64,000 nucleotides of DNA from Massilia mucilaginosa (GCF_011682145.1 NZ_WHJH01000016.1:1-64000), one strand, 5' to 3'; numbered from the stretch's first letter, positions 25,409 to 37,516 are shown. Notes: generated from the letters alone by a model not told the origin. Numbers and translations: made by a program.

Positions 25409-27538
25409 TTAAGCGTGCCAGAACGGGAGGAAGTACATCAGCGCGCCGAGCACACCGATGATCATCACAAACGCGTAGTGGTAGATGTAACCGGTCTGTC
25501 CGAGACGGACGACGGACGAGAACCAGCCAACCAGTTTCGCGCTGCCGTTGACGATCAGGCCATCAATGATGCCCTTGTCGCCGATATTCCACAGGCCGTT
25601 GCCAAGCAGGCGCGCGCCACCGGCGAACACCACGTCGTTGAACTTGTCCATGTAGTACTTGTTGTCCAGCAGCGTATGGATCGCCTTGAACTTGGCATAG
25701 AACCAGGCCGGTACACGCGGATTGATCATGTAGCAGTAGTAAGCCGCGGCCACGCCGGACAGGGCCAGCCAGAACGGCGCCGTCTGCAGGCCGTGAATGA
25801 CCATGCCGACCGGGCCATGGAAGCCTTCGGCCAGTTCCTTCATGGCGCCGTGGTTGTCGCCGACGGTGATCACACCCTCGAAGAATTTACCGAACAGCAT
25901 AGGTTCGATGGTCAGGAAACCAATGATCACCGACGGAATCGCCAGCAGGATCAGCGGCAGCGTCACCACCAGCGGCGACTCGTGCGGCTTCTGGCCAGGA
26001 GCCAGGCCGTGGTGCGCGTGGTCGTCGTGATCGTCCTCTTCATGGTGCGCATCGGAATCGTGGCCGTGCGCACCGGCGTGCTTGGCGTCGTGCTTCGCAT
26101 CGTGTTTTGCGTCGTGCTTGGCATCGTGCGCATGGTGGTCATGCGCATGCGCCTTGCCGAAACGCTCTTCCCCGTGGAACACCAGGAAGTACATGCGGAA
26201 GGAGTAGAACGCCGTGACGAACACGCCGGCCAGCACCGCGAAGTTGGCAAAGCCAGCGCCCCAGATATGGGTCGCGTGGACCGCTTCGATGATGCTGTCC
26301 TTCGAGTAGAAACCCGAGAAGAACGGGGTACCGATCAGCGCCAGGGAGCCGAGCAGCGCGGTGATCCAGGTGATCGGCATGTACTTGCGCAGGCCGCCCA
26401 TGTTGCGGATGTCCTGGTCGTGGTGCATGCCGATAATGACCGAACCGGCGCCGAGGAACAGCAGCGCCTTGAAGAAGGCGTGGGTCATCAGGTGGAACAC
26501 GGCGACCGAGTAGGCGGACGAGCCGAGCGCCACGGTCATGTAGCCGAGCTGCGACAGGGTCGAGTAAGCGACCACGCGCTTGATGTCGTTCTGGATAATG
26601 CCCAAAAAGCCCATGAACAGCGCGGTGATCGAACCGATGACCAGCACGAAGGACAGCGCGGTGTCGGACAGTTCGAACAGCGGCGACATGCGCGCCACCA
26701 TGAAAATACCGGCGGTCACCATGGTGGCGGCGTGGATCAGTGCCGAAATCGGGGTCGGGCCTTCCATCGAATCGGGCAGCCAGACGTGCAGCGGGAACTG
26801 GGCCGATTTGCCCATGGCGCCGATGAACAGGCAGATACAGGCGACCGACAGCAGCATCCAGTCCGAACCCGGCAGGGTCATTGCGGCCAGCGCTTCTTTT
26901 TTCGCGAACACTTCGGTGTAATTCATGGAACCGGCGTAGGCCAGCAGCAGTCCAATACCCAGGATGAAGCCAAAGTCGCCGACGCGGTTGACCAGGAACG
27001 CTTTCATGTTCGCAAAGATCGCGGTCGGACGGGTGTACCAGAAACCGATCAACAGATACGAGACCAGGCCCACCGCTTCCCAGCCGAAGAACAGCTGCAG
27101 GAAGTTATTGGCCATGACCAGCATCAGCATCGAGAACGTAAACAGCGAGATGTATGCGAAGAAGCGGTTGTAGCCTTCGTCTTCGGCCATGTAGCCGATG
27201 GTGTAGATGTGCACCATCAGCGACACGAAGGTGACCACGCACATCATCATCGCCGACAGGGCGTCGATCTGGAAGCCGACCTCCATTTTCAGGGTGCCGA
27301 CGGTCATCCAGTTATAGATGGTGCCGTTGAAGCTGGCGCCGTCGAGCACGGCCATCAAGGTGTGCACCGACAGGACCAGCGCGATCAGCACGCCCAAAAT
27401 CGTGACGGTATGCGACGTTTTACGGCCGACCAGGTTACCGAAGAATTTTGTTCCGAACAAGCCCGCAATCACAGCACCAGCCAGCGGCGCCAGCGGTACG
27501 GCAAGAAGGACGTTAGGGTTAAGAAGTTGCCCCGCCAT
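25409..27538 (-). CDS. nuoL: NADH-quinone oxidoreductase subunit L, with His-rich loop
   Basis: A 709-residue distal proton-pumping subunit with the long C-terminal lateral helix. Signatures include FPLHVWLPDSMEGPTPISAL and ATMVTAGIFMV. Between about residues 461 and 510 there is a hydrophilic insert with about 17 histidines and tandem AKHD units, ending in DDHDDHAHHG, which is well beyond what is usual in NuoL. The loop lies between predicted helices, so it should be exposed to water on one face. Confidence 0.95.
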   Translation of the reverse strand: MAGQLLNPNVLLAVPLAPLAGAVIAGLFGTKFFGNLVGRKTSHTVTILGVLIALVLSVHTLMAVLDGASFNGTIYNWMTVGTLKMEVGFQIDALSAMMMCVVTFVSLMVHIYTIGYMAEDEGYNRFFAYISLFTFSMLMLVMANNFLQLFFGWEAVGLVSYLLIGFWYTRPTAIFANMKAFLVNRVGDFGFILGIGLLLAYAGSMNYTEVFAKKEALAAMTLPGSDWMLLSVACICLFIGAMGKSAQFPLHVWLPDSMEGPTPISALIHAATMVTAGIFMVARMSPLFELSDTALSFVLVIGSITALFMGFLGIIQNDIKRVVAYSTLSQLGYMTVALGSSAYSVAVFHLMTHAFFKALLFLGAGSVIIGMHHDQDIRNMGGLRKYMPITWITALLGSLALIGTPFFSGFYSKDSIIEAVHATHIWGAGFANFAVLAGVFVTAFYSFRMYFLVFHGEERFGKAHAHDHHAHDAKHDAKHDAKHDAKHAGAHGHDSDAHHEEDDHDDHAHHGLAPGQKPHESPLVVTLPLILLAIPSVIIGFLTIEPMLFGKFFEGVITVGDNHGAMKELAEGFHGPVGMVIHGLQTAPFWLALSGVAAAYYCYMINPRVPAWFYAKFKAIHTLLDNKYYMDKFNDVVFAGGARLLGNGLWNIGDKGIIDGLIVNGSAKLVGWFSSVVRLGQTGYIYHYAFVMIIGVLGALMYFLPFWHA

Positions 27539-27592
27539 GTTGAACCTTAATCGTTATGTATTCGAGTATGAATGTAAGCCGAACGGACCGGA

Positions 27593-27901
27593 TTAACCTT
27601 TGAGGGTATCGAGGTCTTCCACGTTGATCGTGTCCAGATTACGGAACATGACCACCAGAATCGCCAGCCCGATTGCCGATTCGGCAGCGGCGACGGTCAG
27701 GATGAAGAAGACAAAGATCTGCCCCGCCGCGTCGCCCAGGTAATGGGAAAACGCGATGAAGTTCAAATTCACGGCCAGCAGCATCAATTCAATCGCCATC
27801 AGCAGCACGATGACGTTCTTGCGGTTCAAAAAGATACCGACAATCGAGATCGCAAACAGCAGTGCGCCCAGGATCAGGTAGTGTGCAAGCGATAAGGTCA
27901 T
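27593..27901 (-). CDS. nuoK: NADH-quinone oxidoreductase subunit K
   Basis: A 102-residue, three-helix membrane subunit. The two conserved glutamates in helices 2 and 3 ([29 protein letters not shown]) are present; they act in proton translocation. It overlaps nuoJ by four bases. Confidence 0.95.
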   Translation of the reverse strand: MTLSLAHYLILGALLFAISIVGIFLNRKNVIVLLMAIELMLLAVNLNFIAFSHYLGDAAGQIFVFFILTVAAAESAIGLAILVVMFRNLDTINVEDLDTLKG

Positions 27902-28593
27902 TTCGTCTCCTTGGGTGCGGCCGATGCGTCCGGCGCAGTGGCGGCCTGGGCTTCGGCGGCGGCCAGCGCGGCCGCTTTGGCAGCGGCGTCGATGGCGGGC
28001 TGGTCGACCGTTGCCATCTTCACGATGCGCAGGCGGTCGTTACGCTTGACGCGCACGGCGTCGCCCGGATTGAAGGCCTTGGTGTCCTTGCGGCGACGCA
28101 GGGTCAGCGCGACGGCGGCGATAATGGCGACCAGCAGGATGGCGGCGGCGATCTCGAAACCAAGGATGTACTTGGTGTAGATCAGCAGGCCCAATTCCTT
28201 GGTGCCACCGATGTTCGCGCCGACGGCCTCGGCCTCCTGCTCGAACTTCATGAAGCCGCGCCACAGCACCGCTGCCATTTCCAGCACGATGACCACGCCG
28301 ATACCGGTGGCCAGCGGCAGGTAGGACCAGAAGCCCTCCCGCATGCGGTCCATATTGATATCGAGCATCATGACCACGAACAGGAACAGCACCATCACCG
28401 CGCCCACATACACCAGCACCAGCACGATCGCCAGGAATTCGGCTTTGAGCAGCATCCAGATGCCGGCGGCGTTGAAGAACGCCAGCACCAGGAACAGTGC
28501 CGCGTGGACCGGATTGCGGGCAGTGATAACGCGGGTCGCGGCGATGAGCATAATCGCCGAGAACACGTAGAACAACACAGTTTTAAATTCCAT
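27898..28593 (-). CDS. nuoJ: NADH-quinone oxidoreductase subunit J
   Basis: A 231-residue membrane subunit with five helices; [17 protein letters not shown] is the conserved helix 3. The C-terminal 60 residues form an Ala-rich extension ([18 protein letters not shown]) beyond the usual length. Confidence 0.93.
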   Translation of the reverse strand: MEFKTVLFYVFSAIMLIAATRVITARNPVHAALFLVLAFFNAAGIWMLLKAEFLAIVLVLVYVGAVMVLFLFVVMMLDINMDRMREGFWSYLPLATGIGVVIVLEMAAVLWRGFMKFEQEAEAVGANIGGTKELGLLIYTKYILGFEIAAAILLVAIIAAVALTLRRRKDTKAFNPGDAVRVKRNDRLRIVKMATVDQPAIDAAAKAAALAAAEAQAATAPDASAAPKETK

Positions 28594-28647
28594 AACTAAC
28601 CCAGAGGACTTGCAGTTAAATTTGCTAAATACACCTTGCGCCGGCGA

Positions 28648-29136
28648 CTAGCGGTAAGGGGCATCGGCAGCGCGCGCGGCGGCGATATCGCCCTCGTAGC
28701 GATCGCCAACAGCCAGCAGCATCTCTTTCGTATAGTACAGATCGCCGCGTTTTTCGCCGTGGTATTCCAGCACGTGCGTCTCGACAATCGAGTCGACCGG
28801 GCAGGATTCTTCGCAGAAGCCGCAGAAAATGCACTTGGTCAGATCGATGTCGTAACGCGTGGTGCGGCGCGAACCGTCGTCACGCTGTTCCGATTCGATG
28901 GTGATGGCCATGGCCGGGCACACCGCTTCGCACAGCTTGCAGGCGATGCAGCGCTCTTCCCCGTTGGGGTAGCGGCGCAGCGCGTGCAGGCCGCGGAAAC
29001 GCGGCGACATCGGGGTCTTCTCTTCCGGATACTGCACGGTGATCTTGCGCGAGAACGCGTAGCGTCCGGTCAGCGCCAATCCCTTGATCAGTTCGGTCAG
29101 CAGCATGCTGCTGAAAAAATCTTTCACTCGTTCCAT
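28648..29136 (-). CDS. nuoI: NADH-quinone oxidoreductase subunit I
   Basis: A 162-residue ferredoxin-like subunit with two 4Fe-4S motifs ([12 protein letters not shown] and [12 protein letters not shown]). These carry clusters N6a and N6b between NuoG and NuoB. The start at 29136 ([13 protein letters not shown]) is preferred over longer upstream frames; the length matches the family. Confidence 0.95.
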   Translation of the reverse strand: MERVKDFFSSMLLTELIKGLALTGRYAFSRKITVQYPEEKTPMSPRFRGLHALRRYPNGEERCIACKLCEAVCPAMAITIESEQRDDGSRRTTRYDIDLTKCIFCGFCEESCPVDSIVETHVLEYHGEKRGDLYYTKEMLLAVGDRYEGDIAAARAADAPYR

Positions 29137-29146
29137 TATCTCTTCC

Positions 29147-30238
29147 TTACTTCCAAATATTCCAGGATGTCTGCATCCAGCCTGCGACCAGGACCAGCCA
29201 CACCAGGCAAATTGGAATGAAAATCTTCCAGCCGAGGCGCATGATCTGGTCATAGCGATAGCGCGGGAAGGTGCCGCGAACCCAGATGAACAGCGAGACA
29301 ATCACAAAGGCCTTGGCGAACAGCCAGAAGAAGCCGAGGAAACCGCCCAGTACGCCGCCAACTTCGAGGAAGGCGAACGGTGCGTGCCAGCCGCCCAGGA
29401 ACATGATCGATGCCAGGGTGCCGATCAGGATCATGTTGGCGTATTCGGCCAGCATGAACATGGCGTAGGACATGCCCGAGTACTCGACCATGTGGCCGGC
29501 CACGATTTCCGATTCGCCTTCGACGACGTCGAACGGGGAACGGTTGCATTCGGCCAGACCCGAGGTCAGGTAGACGATGAACAGCGGCAGCAGCGGCCAC
29601 ACGTTCCACGACAGCATGGACACGCCGTGCGCCACGCCCCAGCCCATGTTCTGGCCGGCGACGATGTCGGAGAAGTTCAGGCTGCCCGAGACCATCAGGA
29701 TCACCACCAGCACGAAGCCGATGGGAATTTCGTACGAAATCATCTGGGCCGAGGCGCGCATCGCGCCCATGAACGAGTATTTCGAGTTCGACGCCCAGCC
29801 GGCGATGATGATGCCGTACACCTCGATCGAGGTGATCGCCATCAGCAGCAGCAGGCCGGCGTTGACGTTGGCCAGGGCCACGCCAGGACCGAACGGCACC
29901 ACCACCCAGGCGGCCAGCGCCGGCATGATGGTCATGATCGGACCGAGGATGAACAGGCCGCTCGACGCCTTGGCCGGCACCACGATCTCTTTGAACAAGA
30001 GTTTCAGTGCATCGGCGATCGGCTGCAGCAGGCCCATCGGACCGACGCGGTTGGGGCCGATACGGATCTGGATCCAGCCGATCAGCTTGCGTTCCCACAG
30101 GGTCGCGTAGGCAACCAGGCCCATCAGCGGCAGCAGGACGCACATGATCTTGACCATGGTCCAGATCAGCGGCCAGACGTAGCCGATGTTGGTGGCACCC
30201 CAGGCGTTGACGCCATCAATCATTTCAGGCAGAGCCAT
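29147..30238 (-). CDS. nuoH: NADH-quinone oxidoreductase subunit H
   Basis: A 363-residue membrane subunit forming the quinone-entry channel. Conserved [19 protein letters not shown] and the acidic loop [20 protein letters not shown] are present. It is adjacent to nuoG (start and stop share a base). Confidence 0.95.
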   Translation of the reverse strand: MALPEMIDGVNAWGATNIGYVWPLIWTMVKIMCVLLPLMGLVAYATLWERKLIGWIQIRIGPNRVGPMGLLQPIADALKLLFKEIVVPAKASSGLFILGPIMTIMPALAAWVVVPFGPGVALANVNAGLLLLMAITSIEVYGIIIAGWASNSKYSFMGAMRASAQMISYEIPIGFVLVVILMVSGSLNFSDIVAGQNMGWGVAHGVSMLSWNVWPLLPLFIVYLTSGLAECNRSPFDVVEGESEIVAGHMVEYSGMSYAMFMLAEYANMILIGTLASIMFLGGWHAPFAFLEVGGVLGGFLGFFWLFAKAFVIVSLFIWVRGTFPRYRYDQIMRLGWKIFIPICLVWLVLVAGWMQTSWNIWK

Positions 30239-32577
30239 CAGACCCCCTCCCCTGCTTTTTCAACTGTGATCGCACCGAACATCGCGCCCAGGGTGGCGGT
30301 CAGCGGATGCGCCGAGGCGACACGCACGGTGTTGGCCGGCAGGCGGGCATCGATGCCGGCCACCAGGATGGCCGAACCCGAACCTTGCGACACCTTGACC
30401 TTGGCGCCGGCCTGCACGCCGAGCCTGGCGGCCAGGTCGGCCGGCAAGGTCACCAGCGGCGCGTTGGCGTCGGCGGTGCGCAGCAGCGGCTCGGAACGGC
30501 GCGCGATGGCGTCGGCGAAGTAGATCGGCACGTCGGTGACGCGCTCGAGCGCGGCGCTGGTGCCGTAGGCGGCGCTCTTGAGCGCAGCCTTGCCGGTATT
30601 GTTCAGCTTGGCCGACAGGTCGGTCACGCCTTTGCCGAACAGCTCGTCGCGGATCGCTTCGGAGGTGTCGTATTCAAAGCCGGACAGGCCCAGCAGATTG
30701 CCCAGCACGCGCAGCACTTTCCATGCCGGACGGGTGTCGCCGAGCGGCTTGACGGTGCCGTTGAAACTTTGCGCGCGGCCTTCGCAGTTCACAAACGTGC
30801 CCGAGGTTTCGCTGAAGGGCGAAATCGGCAGCAGCACGTCGGCATACTCGACACCATGCTGGAAGGCCGACATGACGACGACCATCTCGGCGGCGTCGAG
30901 CGCGGCGCGGGCTTGCTGCGGGTTGGCGGCATCGAGCTCAGGCTCGGCGTTGAGCAGCACGTAGGCTTTTTTCGGTACCGAGAACAGCGGCACGGCGTTC
31001 TTGGCGAACGCGCCGACCAGGTAGCCGCCAACGGTGTTGGCGGCTTCGGTCAGGTAGCCGAATTTGGCGCCGGTCTGTTCGGCGATCCACTGCGCAGCCG
31101 CATGCAGCGCGGACGCCTGCGGATGGTGCGCGGCGGCGTTGCCCAGCAAGACCACGCCCGGCAGGTTCTCGTCGCCGGTATTCAGGCTGGCGGCGATGGC
31201 CTTGGCGGCGTCGCTCGCTTCAATGCCTTCGAAACCGGCTGGCGCGGCCACGCCCTTGGCGGCGGCGACAGCGGCCACGATGCCGGACAAGGCGGCCAGC
31301 CAGTCGGACGGCGCGGCGATGATCTTGTTGGCGGTCGGGATCAAGAGTTCGTCATCGGACGCGTGCACCAAGGAGAGCTTGGCGCCGTTCTTGACAGCGG
31401 CGCGCAGGCGGGTGGCGACCAGCGGGTGATCCTTGCGCACGAACGAACCGATGACCAGTGCGCGCTTGACCAGCGACAATTCGGCGATCGGCATGCCCAG
31501 CCATGGGGTGACCTGGCCGTCCAGCGCGAAGTCGCTCTGGCGCAGGCGGAAGTCGATGTTCTCGGAACCGATGCCACGCATCGCTTTGGCAAGCAGGTGC
31601 AGCTCTTCGACCGTCGAATGCGCGGTGGCGACGGCGGCGATGCTGTCGGCGCCATGTTCATGCTTGATGTTGCGCAAGCCGTGCGCCACGTATTCGAGCG
31701 CGGTCTGCCAGTCGGTCTCGGCCCACTGGCCGCCCTGCTTGATCATCGGCTTGGTCAGACGCGAGCCGTTGTCCAGCGCTTCGTACGAAAAACGGTCTTT
31801 GTCCGAAATCCAGCACTCGTTGATGCCGTCGTTTTCCAGCGGCAGCACGCGCATGACTTTGCCGCCCTTGACCTGGACGATCAGATTGGTACCGAGCGAA
31901 TCGTGCGGGCTGACCGATTTGCGGCGCGACAGTTCCCAGGTACGGGCGCTGTAGCGGAACGGCTTCGAGGTCAGTGCGCCGACCGGGCACAGGTCGATCA
32001 TGTTGCCCGACACTTCCGAGTCGATGGTCTTGCCGACGAAGGAGGTGATTTCGGCGTGTTCGCCACGGCCCAGCATGCCCAGTTCCATGACGCCGGCCAC
32101 TTCCTGGCCGAAACGTACGCAACGGGTGCAGTGGATGCAACGGGTCATTTCCTGCATTGAGATCAGGGGGCCGGCGTCTTTCGGCGGAACCACGCGTTTT
32201 TCTTCTTCGTAGCGCGAGTTCGATTTGCCGTAGCCGACCGCCAGGTCTTGCAACTGGCATTCGCCGCCCTGGTCGCAGATCGGGCAGTCGAGCGGGTGGT
32301 TAATCAGCAAGAATTCCATCACGGATTTCTGTGCCTGTACCGCCTTCTCGCTGTTCGAGCGCACGATCATGCCCGCCGAGACCGGCGTGGCGCAGGCCGG
32401 CAAAGGCTTCGGTGCCTTCTCGACTTCAACCAGGCACATGCGGCAGTTGGCTGCGATCGACAATTTCTTGTGATAGCAGAAGTGCGGAATGTAGGTGCCC
32501 AGCTTGTTGGCCGCGTCCATCACCATGCTACCTGGTGGGACTTCTACCTTCTTACCGTCAATTTCAATTTCAACCAT
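30238..32577 (-). CDS. nuoG: NADH-quinone oxidoreductase subunit G
   Basis: A 779-residue peripheral subunit. The N-terminal part has a 2Fe-2S ferredoxin domain ([19 protein letters not shown]), then HxxxCxxC-type and 4Fe-4S ligands ([24 protein letters not shown]), followed by a molybdopterin-oxidoreductase-like domain without molybdenum site. Carries clusters N1b, N4 and N5. Confidence 0.95.
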   Translation of the reverse strand: MVEIEIDGKKVEVPPGSMVMDAANKLGTYIPHFCYHKKLSIAANCRMCLVEVEKAPKPLPACATPVSAGMIVRSNSEKAVQAQKSVMEFLLINHPLDCPICDQGGECQLQDLAVGYGKSNSRYEEEKRVVPPKDAGPLISMQEMTRCIHCTRCVRFGQEVAGVMELGMLGRGEHAEITSFVGKTIDSEVSGNMIDLCPVGALTSKPFRYSARTWELSRRKSVSPHDSLGTNLIVQVKGGKVMRVLPLENDGINECWISDKDRFSYEALDNGSRLTKPMIKQGGQWAETDWQTALEYVAHGLRNIKHEHGADSIAAVATAHSTVEELHLLAKAMRGIGSENIDFRLRQSDFALDGQVTPWLGMPIAELSLVKRALVIGSFVRKDHPLVATRLRAAVKNGAKLSLVHASDDELLIPTANKIIAAPSDWLAALSGIVAAVAAAKGVAAPAGFEGIEASDAAKAIAASLNTGDENLPGVVLLGNAAAHHPQASALHAAAQWIAEQTGAKFGYLTEAANTVGGYLVGAFAKNAVPLFSVPKKAYVLLNAEPELDAANPQQARAALDAAEMVVVMSAFQHGVEYADVLLPISPFSETSGTFVNCEGRAQSFNGTVKPLGDTRPAWKVLRVLGNLLGLSGFEYDTSEAIRDELFGKGVTDLSAKLNNTGKAALKSAAYGTSAALERVTDVPIYFADAIARRSEPLLRTADANAPLVTLPADLAARLGVQAGAKVKVSQGSGSAILVAGIDARLPANTVRVASAHPLTATLGAMFGAITVEKAGEGV

Positions 32578-32592
32578 GAGAGTTCTCTGGCC

Positions 32593-33888
32593 TTAGATAT
32601 AAGCAGGCACCAGACAGTGCTTGTGCTCGATGTGATATTCAAATTCTTCGCGGAAGTTCTTCACGAAAGCGCGTACCGGCATCGCCGCCGCATCACCGAG
32701 GGCGCAAATGGTGCGGCCCTGGATGTTGTCGGCGATCGAGTTGAGCATGTCCAGGTCGTCGGGACGGCCCTGGCCGTTCTCGATGCGGTGGACCATGCGG
32801 TACATCCAGCCGGTGCCTTCGCGGCACGGCGTGCACTGGCCGCAAGACTCTTCATAGTAAAAATACGACAGGCGCAGCAGCGACTTGACCATGCAGCGTG
32901 TCTCGTCCATGACGATCACGGCGCCCGAACCGAGCATCGAGCCGGCCTTGGCGATCGAATCGTAGTCGAGATCGGTGTTCATCATGAGCTCGCCGCGAAT
33001 CACCGGGGCGGACGAACCGCCAGGAATGACCGCCTTGATCTTTTTGCCGCCGCGCATGCCGCCAGCCAGTTCCAGCAGCTTGGCGAAGGGCGTGCCGAGC
33101 GGCACTTCGTAGTTGCCCGGCAGGTTGACGTCGCCCGAGATCGAGAAAATCTTGCTGCCGCCATTGTTCGGCTTGCCGATGGCGGCATACTTCTCGCCAC
33201 CCATGTTCAGCAGGAACGGCACGGCCGCGAAGGTTTCGGTGTTGTTGATCGTGGTCGGCTTGCCGTACAGGCCGAACGAGGCCGGGAACGGCGGCTTGAA
33301 GCGCGGCTGTCCCTTCTTGCCTTCCAGGGATTCGAGCAGCGCGGTTTCTTCGCCGCAGATGTAGGCGCCGTAGCCGTGCGCGGCGTGCAGCTGGAAGGAA
33401 AATTCGCTGCCCATGATCTTGTCGCCCAGGAAGCCGGCGGCACGCGCCTCGTCCAGTGCGTCTTCAAAGCGCGCGTATTCGGCCCAGATTTCGCCGTGGA
33501 TGTAGTTGTAGCCGACCGTGATGCCCATCGCGTAGGCGCCGATGGCCATGCCTTCGATCAGCGCGTGCGGATTGTAGCGAATGATGTCGCGGTCCTTGAA
33601 CGTGCCCGGCTCGCCTTCGTCGGTGTTGCAGACGAGGTATTTCTGGCCCGGGAACTGGCGTGGCATGAAGCTCCACTTCAGGCCCGTCGGGAAACCGGCG
33701 CCGCCACGGCCGCGCAGGGAACCGGCTTTCAGTTCGGCGATGATCGCTTCCGGCGTGATTTTCTCTTCCAGGATACGGCGCAGCGCGGAGTAGCCGCCAC
33801 GGTTCACGTAATCCTGCAAGTGCCAGTTCTGGCCGTCGAGGCTGGCCAGGATGACCGGGTCGATGTGACGTGAATGGAGCGATGTCAT
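32593..33888 (-). CDS. nuoF: NADH-quinone oxidoreductase subunit F
   Basis: A 431-residue subunit that binds NADH and FMN and carries cluster N3. [17 protein letters not shown] is the NADH loop and [16 protein letters not shown] the 4Fe-4S motif. Overlaps nuoE by four bases. Confidence 0.95.
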   Translation of the reverse strand: MTSLHSRHIDPVILASLDGQNWHLQDYVNRGGYSALRRILEEKITPEAIIAELKAGSLRGRGGAGFPTGLKWSFMPRQFPGQKYLVCNTDEGEPGTFKDRDIIRYNPHALIEGMAIGAYAMGITVGYNYIHGEIWAEYARFEDALDEARAAGFLGDKIMGSEFSFQLHAAHGYGAYICGEETALLESLEGKKGQPRFKPPFPASFGLYGKPTTINNTETFAAVPFLLNMGGEKYAAIGKPNNGGSKIFSISGDVNLPGNYEVPLGTPFAKLLELAGGMRGGKKIKAVIPGGSSAPVIRGELMMNTDLDYDSIAKAGSMLGSGAVIVMDETRCMVKSLLRLSYFYYEESCGQCTPCREGTGWMYRMVHRIENGQGRPDDLDMLNSIADNIQGRTICALGDAAAMPVRAFVKNFREEFEYHIEHKHCLVPAYI

Positions 33889-34364
33889 TTCTTGAGTTCC
33901 TCGACCAATGCGTCGATTTTGCTATCCGACATCAGGCTGCACATGCGCTTGTTATTGACCAGCATCACCGGCGCATCGGCGCAGGCGCCCATGCACTCGC
34001 CTTCGATCAGGGTGAACTGGCCGTCTTCGGTGGTGCCGCGATAGCCGACGCCGAGTTTTTCTTGCAGGTAGTGACCGGCGTGCTCGCCGCCCGACAGGGC
34101 GCACGGCAGGTTGGTGCAGACCGAGATCTTGTACTTGCCGACCGGCTTGACGTTGTACATATTGTAGAACGTGGCCACTTCCTGCACGGCAATGGCGGGC
34201 ATGCCGAGGTAGTCGGCGACGTCCTGCATCACTTCCGGCGGAAGCCAGCCTTTTTCATCCTGCGCAATGGCGAGCGCCGCCATGACCGCGGACTCTTTAT
34301 GGTCGGGCGGATACTTGGCGACTTCACGGTCGATTTTTTTGTATGACTGCTCTGATAACAACAT
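33885..34364 (-). CDS. nuoE: NADH-quinone oxidoreductase subunit E
   Basis: A 159-residue thioredoxin-like 2Fe-2S subunit (cluster N1a): ligands in [11 protein letters not shown] and [11 protein letters not shown]. It pairs with NuoF in the NADH-dehydrogenase module. Confidence 0.95.
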   Translation of the reverse strand: MLLSEQSYKKIDREVAKYPPDHKESAVMAALAIAQDEKGWLPPEVMQDVADYLGMPAIAVQEVATFYNMYNVKPVGKYKISVCTNLPCALSGGEHAGHYLQEKLGVGYRGTTEDGQFTLIEGECMGACADAPVMLVNNKRMCSLMSDSKIDALVEELKK

Positions 34365-34389
34365 GGTTGTGCCTCAATAAATCGACTGC

Positions 34390-35643
34390 TTAGCGGTCGA
34401 TACTGCCGAATACGATGTCCTGGGTGCCGATGATGGTGACGGCGTCGGCCAGCATGTGGCCGCGCGCCATTTCGTCAAGGCTTTGCAAGTGCGCATAGTC
34501 CGGGGTGCGGATCTTCAGGCGGTACGGCTTGTTGGCGCCGTCCGACACGATGTAGATGCCGAACTCGCCCTTCGGATGCTCGACCGCGGCATACGCCTCG
34601 CCCGGCGGCACGTGGAAGCCTTCGGTAAACAGCTTGAAGTGGTGAATCAGCGATTCCATGTTCGACTTCATCTCGGTGCGGCGTGGCGGCGCAACCTTGT
34701 GGTTGTCGGTCATGACCGGACCCGGATTGGCGCGCAGCCAGGCCGACGCCTGCTTGATGATGCGGTTCGACTGGCGCATCTCTTCGACGCGCACCAGGTA
34801 GCGGTCGTAGCAATCGCCGTTGGTGCCGACCGGCACGTCGAAATCCATCTTGTCGTACACGGCGTAGGGCTGTTTCTTGCGCAGATCCCACTCCACGCCC
34901 GAGCCGCGCAGCATGGCGCCGGTAAAGCCCATGGCTTTGGCCGCTTCCGGGCTGACCACCCCGATGCCGACGGTACGCTGTTTCCAGATACGGTTGTCGG
35001 TCAGCAGGGTTTCGTACTCGTCCACATAGGTGACGAAACGCTTGCAGAAGTCGTCCAGGAAGTCGAGCAGCGAGCCCTGGCGGTGTTCGTTCAGTTCGTC
35101 GATGGCCTTGGCGCTGCGGATGATCGAGGCTTTGTGCTTCGGCATCGCGTCCGGCAGGTCGCGGTACACGCCGCCCGGACGGTAGTAGGCCGCGTGCATG
35201 CGCGCGCCGGACACCGCTTCGTAGCAGTCGAACAAGTCTTCGCGGTCGCGGAAGGCGTACAGGAAGGGGCCCATGGCGCCGACGTCGAGCGCGTGCGTGC
35301 CGAGCCACATCAGGTGGTTCAGCAAGCGCGTGATTTCATCGAACATGACGCGGATGTACTGGGCGCGCACGGGCACCTCGATGCCCAGCAGGCGTTCGAT
35401 CGCCATCACGTAGCCGTGCTCGTTGCTCATCATCGACACATAGTCGAGACGGTCCATGTAGGGCACGGTTTGCAGGTAGGTGCGGGTTTCGGCCAGTTTT
35501 TCGGTGGCGCGGTGCAGCAGGCCGATGTGCGGATCGGCGCGCTGGATGACTTCGCCGTCCAGCTCGAGCACGAGGCGCAGCACGCCGTGCGCGGCCGGGT
35601 GCTGCGGGCCGAAGTTGAGGGTGTAGTTCTTAATTTCAGCCAT
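34390..35643 (-). CDS. nuoD: NADH-quinone oxidoreductase subunit D
   Basis: A 417-residue quinone-binding subunit, not fused to NuoC. Opens with the [13 protein letters not shown] motif, in which the conserved His contacts quinone, and has [14 protein letters not shown]. Confidence 0.95.
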   Translation of the reverse strand: MAEIKNYTLNFGPQHPAAHGVLRLVLELDGEVIQRADPHIGLLHRATEKLAETRTYLQTVPYMDRLDYVSMMSNEHGYVMAIERLLGIEVPVRAQYIRVMFDEITRLLNHLMWLGTHALDVGAMGPFLYAFRDREDLFDCYEAVSGARMHAAYYRPGGVYRDLPDAMPKHKASIIRSAKAIDELNEHRQGSLLDFLDDFCKRFVTYVDEYETLLTDNRIWKQRTVGIGVVSPEAAKAMGFTGAMLRGSGVEWDLRKKQPYAVYDKMDFDVPVGTNGDCYDRYLVRVEEMRQSNRIIKQASAWLRANPGPVMTDNHKVAPPRRTEMKSNMESLIHHFKLFTEGFHVPPGEAYAAVEHPKGEFGIYIVSDGANKPYRLKIRTPDYAHLQSLDEMARGHMLADAVTIIGTQDIVFGSIDR

Positions 35644-36236
35644 TATTTCATCCCGTAGGTTTCTTCGCGGATCACGCGCGGAATGATTTCACGCGGCTCG
35701 ATCGTCACGGCTTGGTAGATCACGCGCTTCTGTTCCGGGTCGTAACGCATTTCGACGTAACCGGAAATCGGGAAGTCCTTGCGGAACGGATGGCCGATGA
35801 AGCCGTAGTCGGTCAGGATGCGGCGCAGGTCGTTGTGGCCTTCGAACAGGATGCCGTACAGGTCGAACGCTTCGCGCTCGTACCAGTTGGCGGCGCGCCA
35901 CAGTTCGACCACGGAAGCGAGCACCGGGGTATCGTCGTCTTCGGCAAACACGCGCACGCGCACGCGCCAGTTGTGTTCGATGGACAGCAGGTGCGAGACG
36001 GCCGCGAAACGCGCGCCATCCCAGGTGCCTTCGCCGTAGGTGGAGTAATCCACGCCGCACAGGTCGAGCAATTGTTCGAAATGGAGCGCAGGATCGTCGC
36101 GCAGGGTCTGCATCGCGGCGTAATAGCCGGCGGCCTTGACCACTACGGTCACTTCGCCCAGCGCCACCGTAATAGCGGCGCCCTCACCCAGTGCGGTGCG
36201 CAGGGCGAGTTCAAGGGCTTCGAGTTTTGTCGTCAT
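35643..36236 (-). CDS. nuoC: NADH-quinone oxidoreductase subunit C
   Basis: A 197-residue 30-kDa-subunit homologue with the signature [19 protein letters not shown]. Its stop shares a base with the nuoD start. Confidence 0.95.
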   Translation of the reverse strand: MTTKLEALELALRTALGEGAAITVALGEVTVVVKAAGYYAAMQTLRDDPALHFEQLLDLCGVDYSTYGEGTWDGARFAAVSHLLSIEHNWRVRVRVFAEDDDTPVLASVVELWRAANWYEREAFDLYGILFEGHNDLRRILTDYGFIGHPFRKDFPISGYVEMRYDPEQKRVIYQAVTIEPREIIPRVIREETYGMK

Positions 36237-36251
36237 GGTGGAAACCGCTTC

Positions 36252-36728
36252 TTAACGTGCGATGGTATTGGTGCGCTTGATCTTGTTCTGCAGTTGCAGA
36301 ATCCCGTACAGCAGCGCTTCAGCGGTCGGCGGACAGCCCGGCACGTAGACATCGACCGGCACGATGCGGTCGCAACCGCGCACTACCGAGTACGAATAGT
36401 GATAGTAGCCGCCGCCGTTGGCGCACGAGCCCATCGAGATAACCCAGCGCGGCTCCGGCATCTGGTCGTAGACCTTGCGCAGGGCGGGCGCCATCTTGTT
36501 GCACAGCGTGCCGGCGACGATCATCACGTCGGACTGGCGCGGCGAGGGACGGAACACGACGCCGAAGCGGTCCATGTCGTAGCGGGCCGCGCCCGTGTGC
36601 ATCATTTCGACCGCGCAGCAAGCCAGGCCGAACGTCATCGGGAACATCGACCCGGTACGCGCCCAGTTGATCAGCTTGTCTGCTGTCGTGGTGATGAAAC
36701 CTTCGTTTAATACGCCTTCAATTGACAT
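36252..36728 (-). CDS. nuoB: NADH-quinone oxidoreductase subunit B
   Basis: A 158-residue subunit holding cluster N2, the last carrier before quinone. The tandem cysteines in [10 protein letters not shown] and distal ligands in [11 protein letters not shown] and [15 protein letters not shown] are present. Confidence 0.96.
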   Translation of the reverse strand: MSIEGVLNEGFITTTADKLINWARTGSMFPMTFGLACCAVEMMHTGAARYDMDRFGVVFRPSPRQSDVMIVAGTLCNKMAPALRKVYDQMPEPRWVISMGSCANGGGYYHYSYSVVRGCDRIVPVDVYVPGCPPTAEALLYGILQLQNKIKRTNTIAR

Positions 36729-36731
36729 GGC

Positions 36732-37091
36732 TTATTCCCAATCAAGGGCACCTTTCTTCCAGATATACCAAAAACCGACCACAAACTCGGCGATGAAGAC
36801 CATCATCGTCACGAAGCCGGACCAGCCCAGTTCACGCATGGAAACGCCCCATGGGAAGAAGAATGCCGTTTCCAGATCAAACAAAATAAACAGGATTGCC
36901 ACCAGATAGTAGCGGACGTCGAACTTCATGCGCGCGTCTTCGAACGCCTCGAAGCCGCACTCGTAAGGCGACAGCTTGGCGGAATCGGGCTTATGGGGAG
37001 AGAGCAGATATCCCAGGACCTGCGGGACGACACCGACACCGATGCCAACCAGAATGAACAACAGGACGGGGAAGTAATTATCGAGGTTCAC
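36732..37091 (-). CDS. nuoA: NADH-quinone oxidoreductase subunit A
   Basis: A 119-residue three-helix membrane subunit with the conserved [10 protein letters not shown] loop and [11 protein letters not shown]. First gene of the nuo operon; the promoter must lie in 37092-37202. Confidence 0.95.
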   Translation of the reverse strand: MNLDNYFPVLLFILVGIGVGVVPQVLGYLLSPHKPDSAKLSPYECGFEAFEDARMKFDVRYYLVAILFILFDLETAFFFPWGVSMRELGWSGFVTMMVFIAEFVVGFWYIWKKGALDWE

Positions 37092-37202
37092 TTGATGGAG
37101 CCTATCTTGAACGATCGGTTAATGAAACACTGCGTGTCGCAGCGCCCTACCGCACGAACCTGGCTTGAACCTTGCCACCAGGACCGTACGACTGATCCTC
37201 GC

Positions 37203-37257
37203 AAAAAAGCCAGCTTAGGCATAAACATGTTCGCTTATGCAACCTTGCTGGCTTTTA
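37203..37257 (-). terminator. Terminator after tRNA-Leu
   Basis: On the minus strand the arms AAGCCAGC and GCTGGCTT enclose a second stem (GCATAA/TTATGC), followed by a T-run at 37203-37208. On the plus strand the distal arm is followed by TTTTA, so it may work both ways. It separates the tRNA from nuoA. Confidence 0.8.
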
Positions 37258-37263
37258 TATTCT

Positions 37264-37350
37264 TGGTGCCGACGGCGAGACTCGAACTCGCACAGGCTTT
37301 CGCCCACTACCCCCTCAAGATAGCGTGTCTACCAATTTCACCACGTCGGC
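37264..37350 (-). tRNA. tRNA-Leu (GAG)
   Basis: An 87-nt tRNA with encoded CCA. The acceptor stem GCCGACG pairs with CGTCGGC, the D arm has GGTGAAATTGGTAGAC, the anticodon loop CTTGAGG has anticodon GAG, the long variable arm (class II) is present and the T arm is GGTTCGAGTC-like (GAGTTCGAGTCTC). It sits between secG and nuoA. Confidence 0.95.
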
Positions 37351-37362
37351 ATTGAGTCCGCT

Positions 37363-37392
37363 ATTCTAACATTGTTACATCACAGTATTCAA
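37363..37392 (-). promoter_or_regulatory. Promoter of tRNA-Leu
   Basis: Minus-strand -35 TTGAAT (37387-37392) and -10 TAGAAT (37363-37368) with an 18-bp spacer, ending 12 bp before the mature tRNA 5' end. A good sigma-70 fit and AT-rich surroundings. Confidence 0.6.
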
Positions 37393-37516
37393 TGCAAAAT
37401 TGCGCGAAAACAAGGATAAAACAGAAAAACTTTACATCTATTTGATACCGGCCAATATACAGCCTTACTGCCTGCACTAATACTCTGTGCGCGGGCAGTA
37501 TTCTAACAGAAAACGA

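Noticed and set aside
24437-27550. Very long plus-strand frame (over 1000 codons) across nuoM and nuoL
   Set aside because: Highly charged, low-complexity His/Gln/Arg composition is the mirror of membrane-helix codons; the sense genes are certain.
30307-32160. Plus-strand frame opposite nuoG
   Set aside because: Shadow; nuoG has all cluster ligands.
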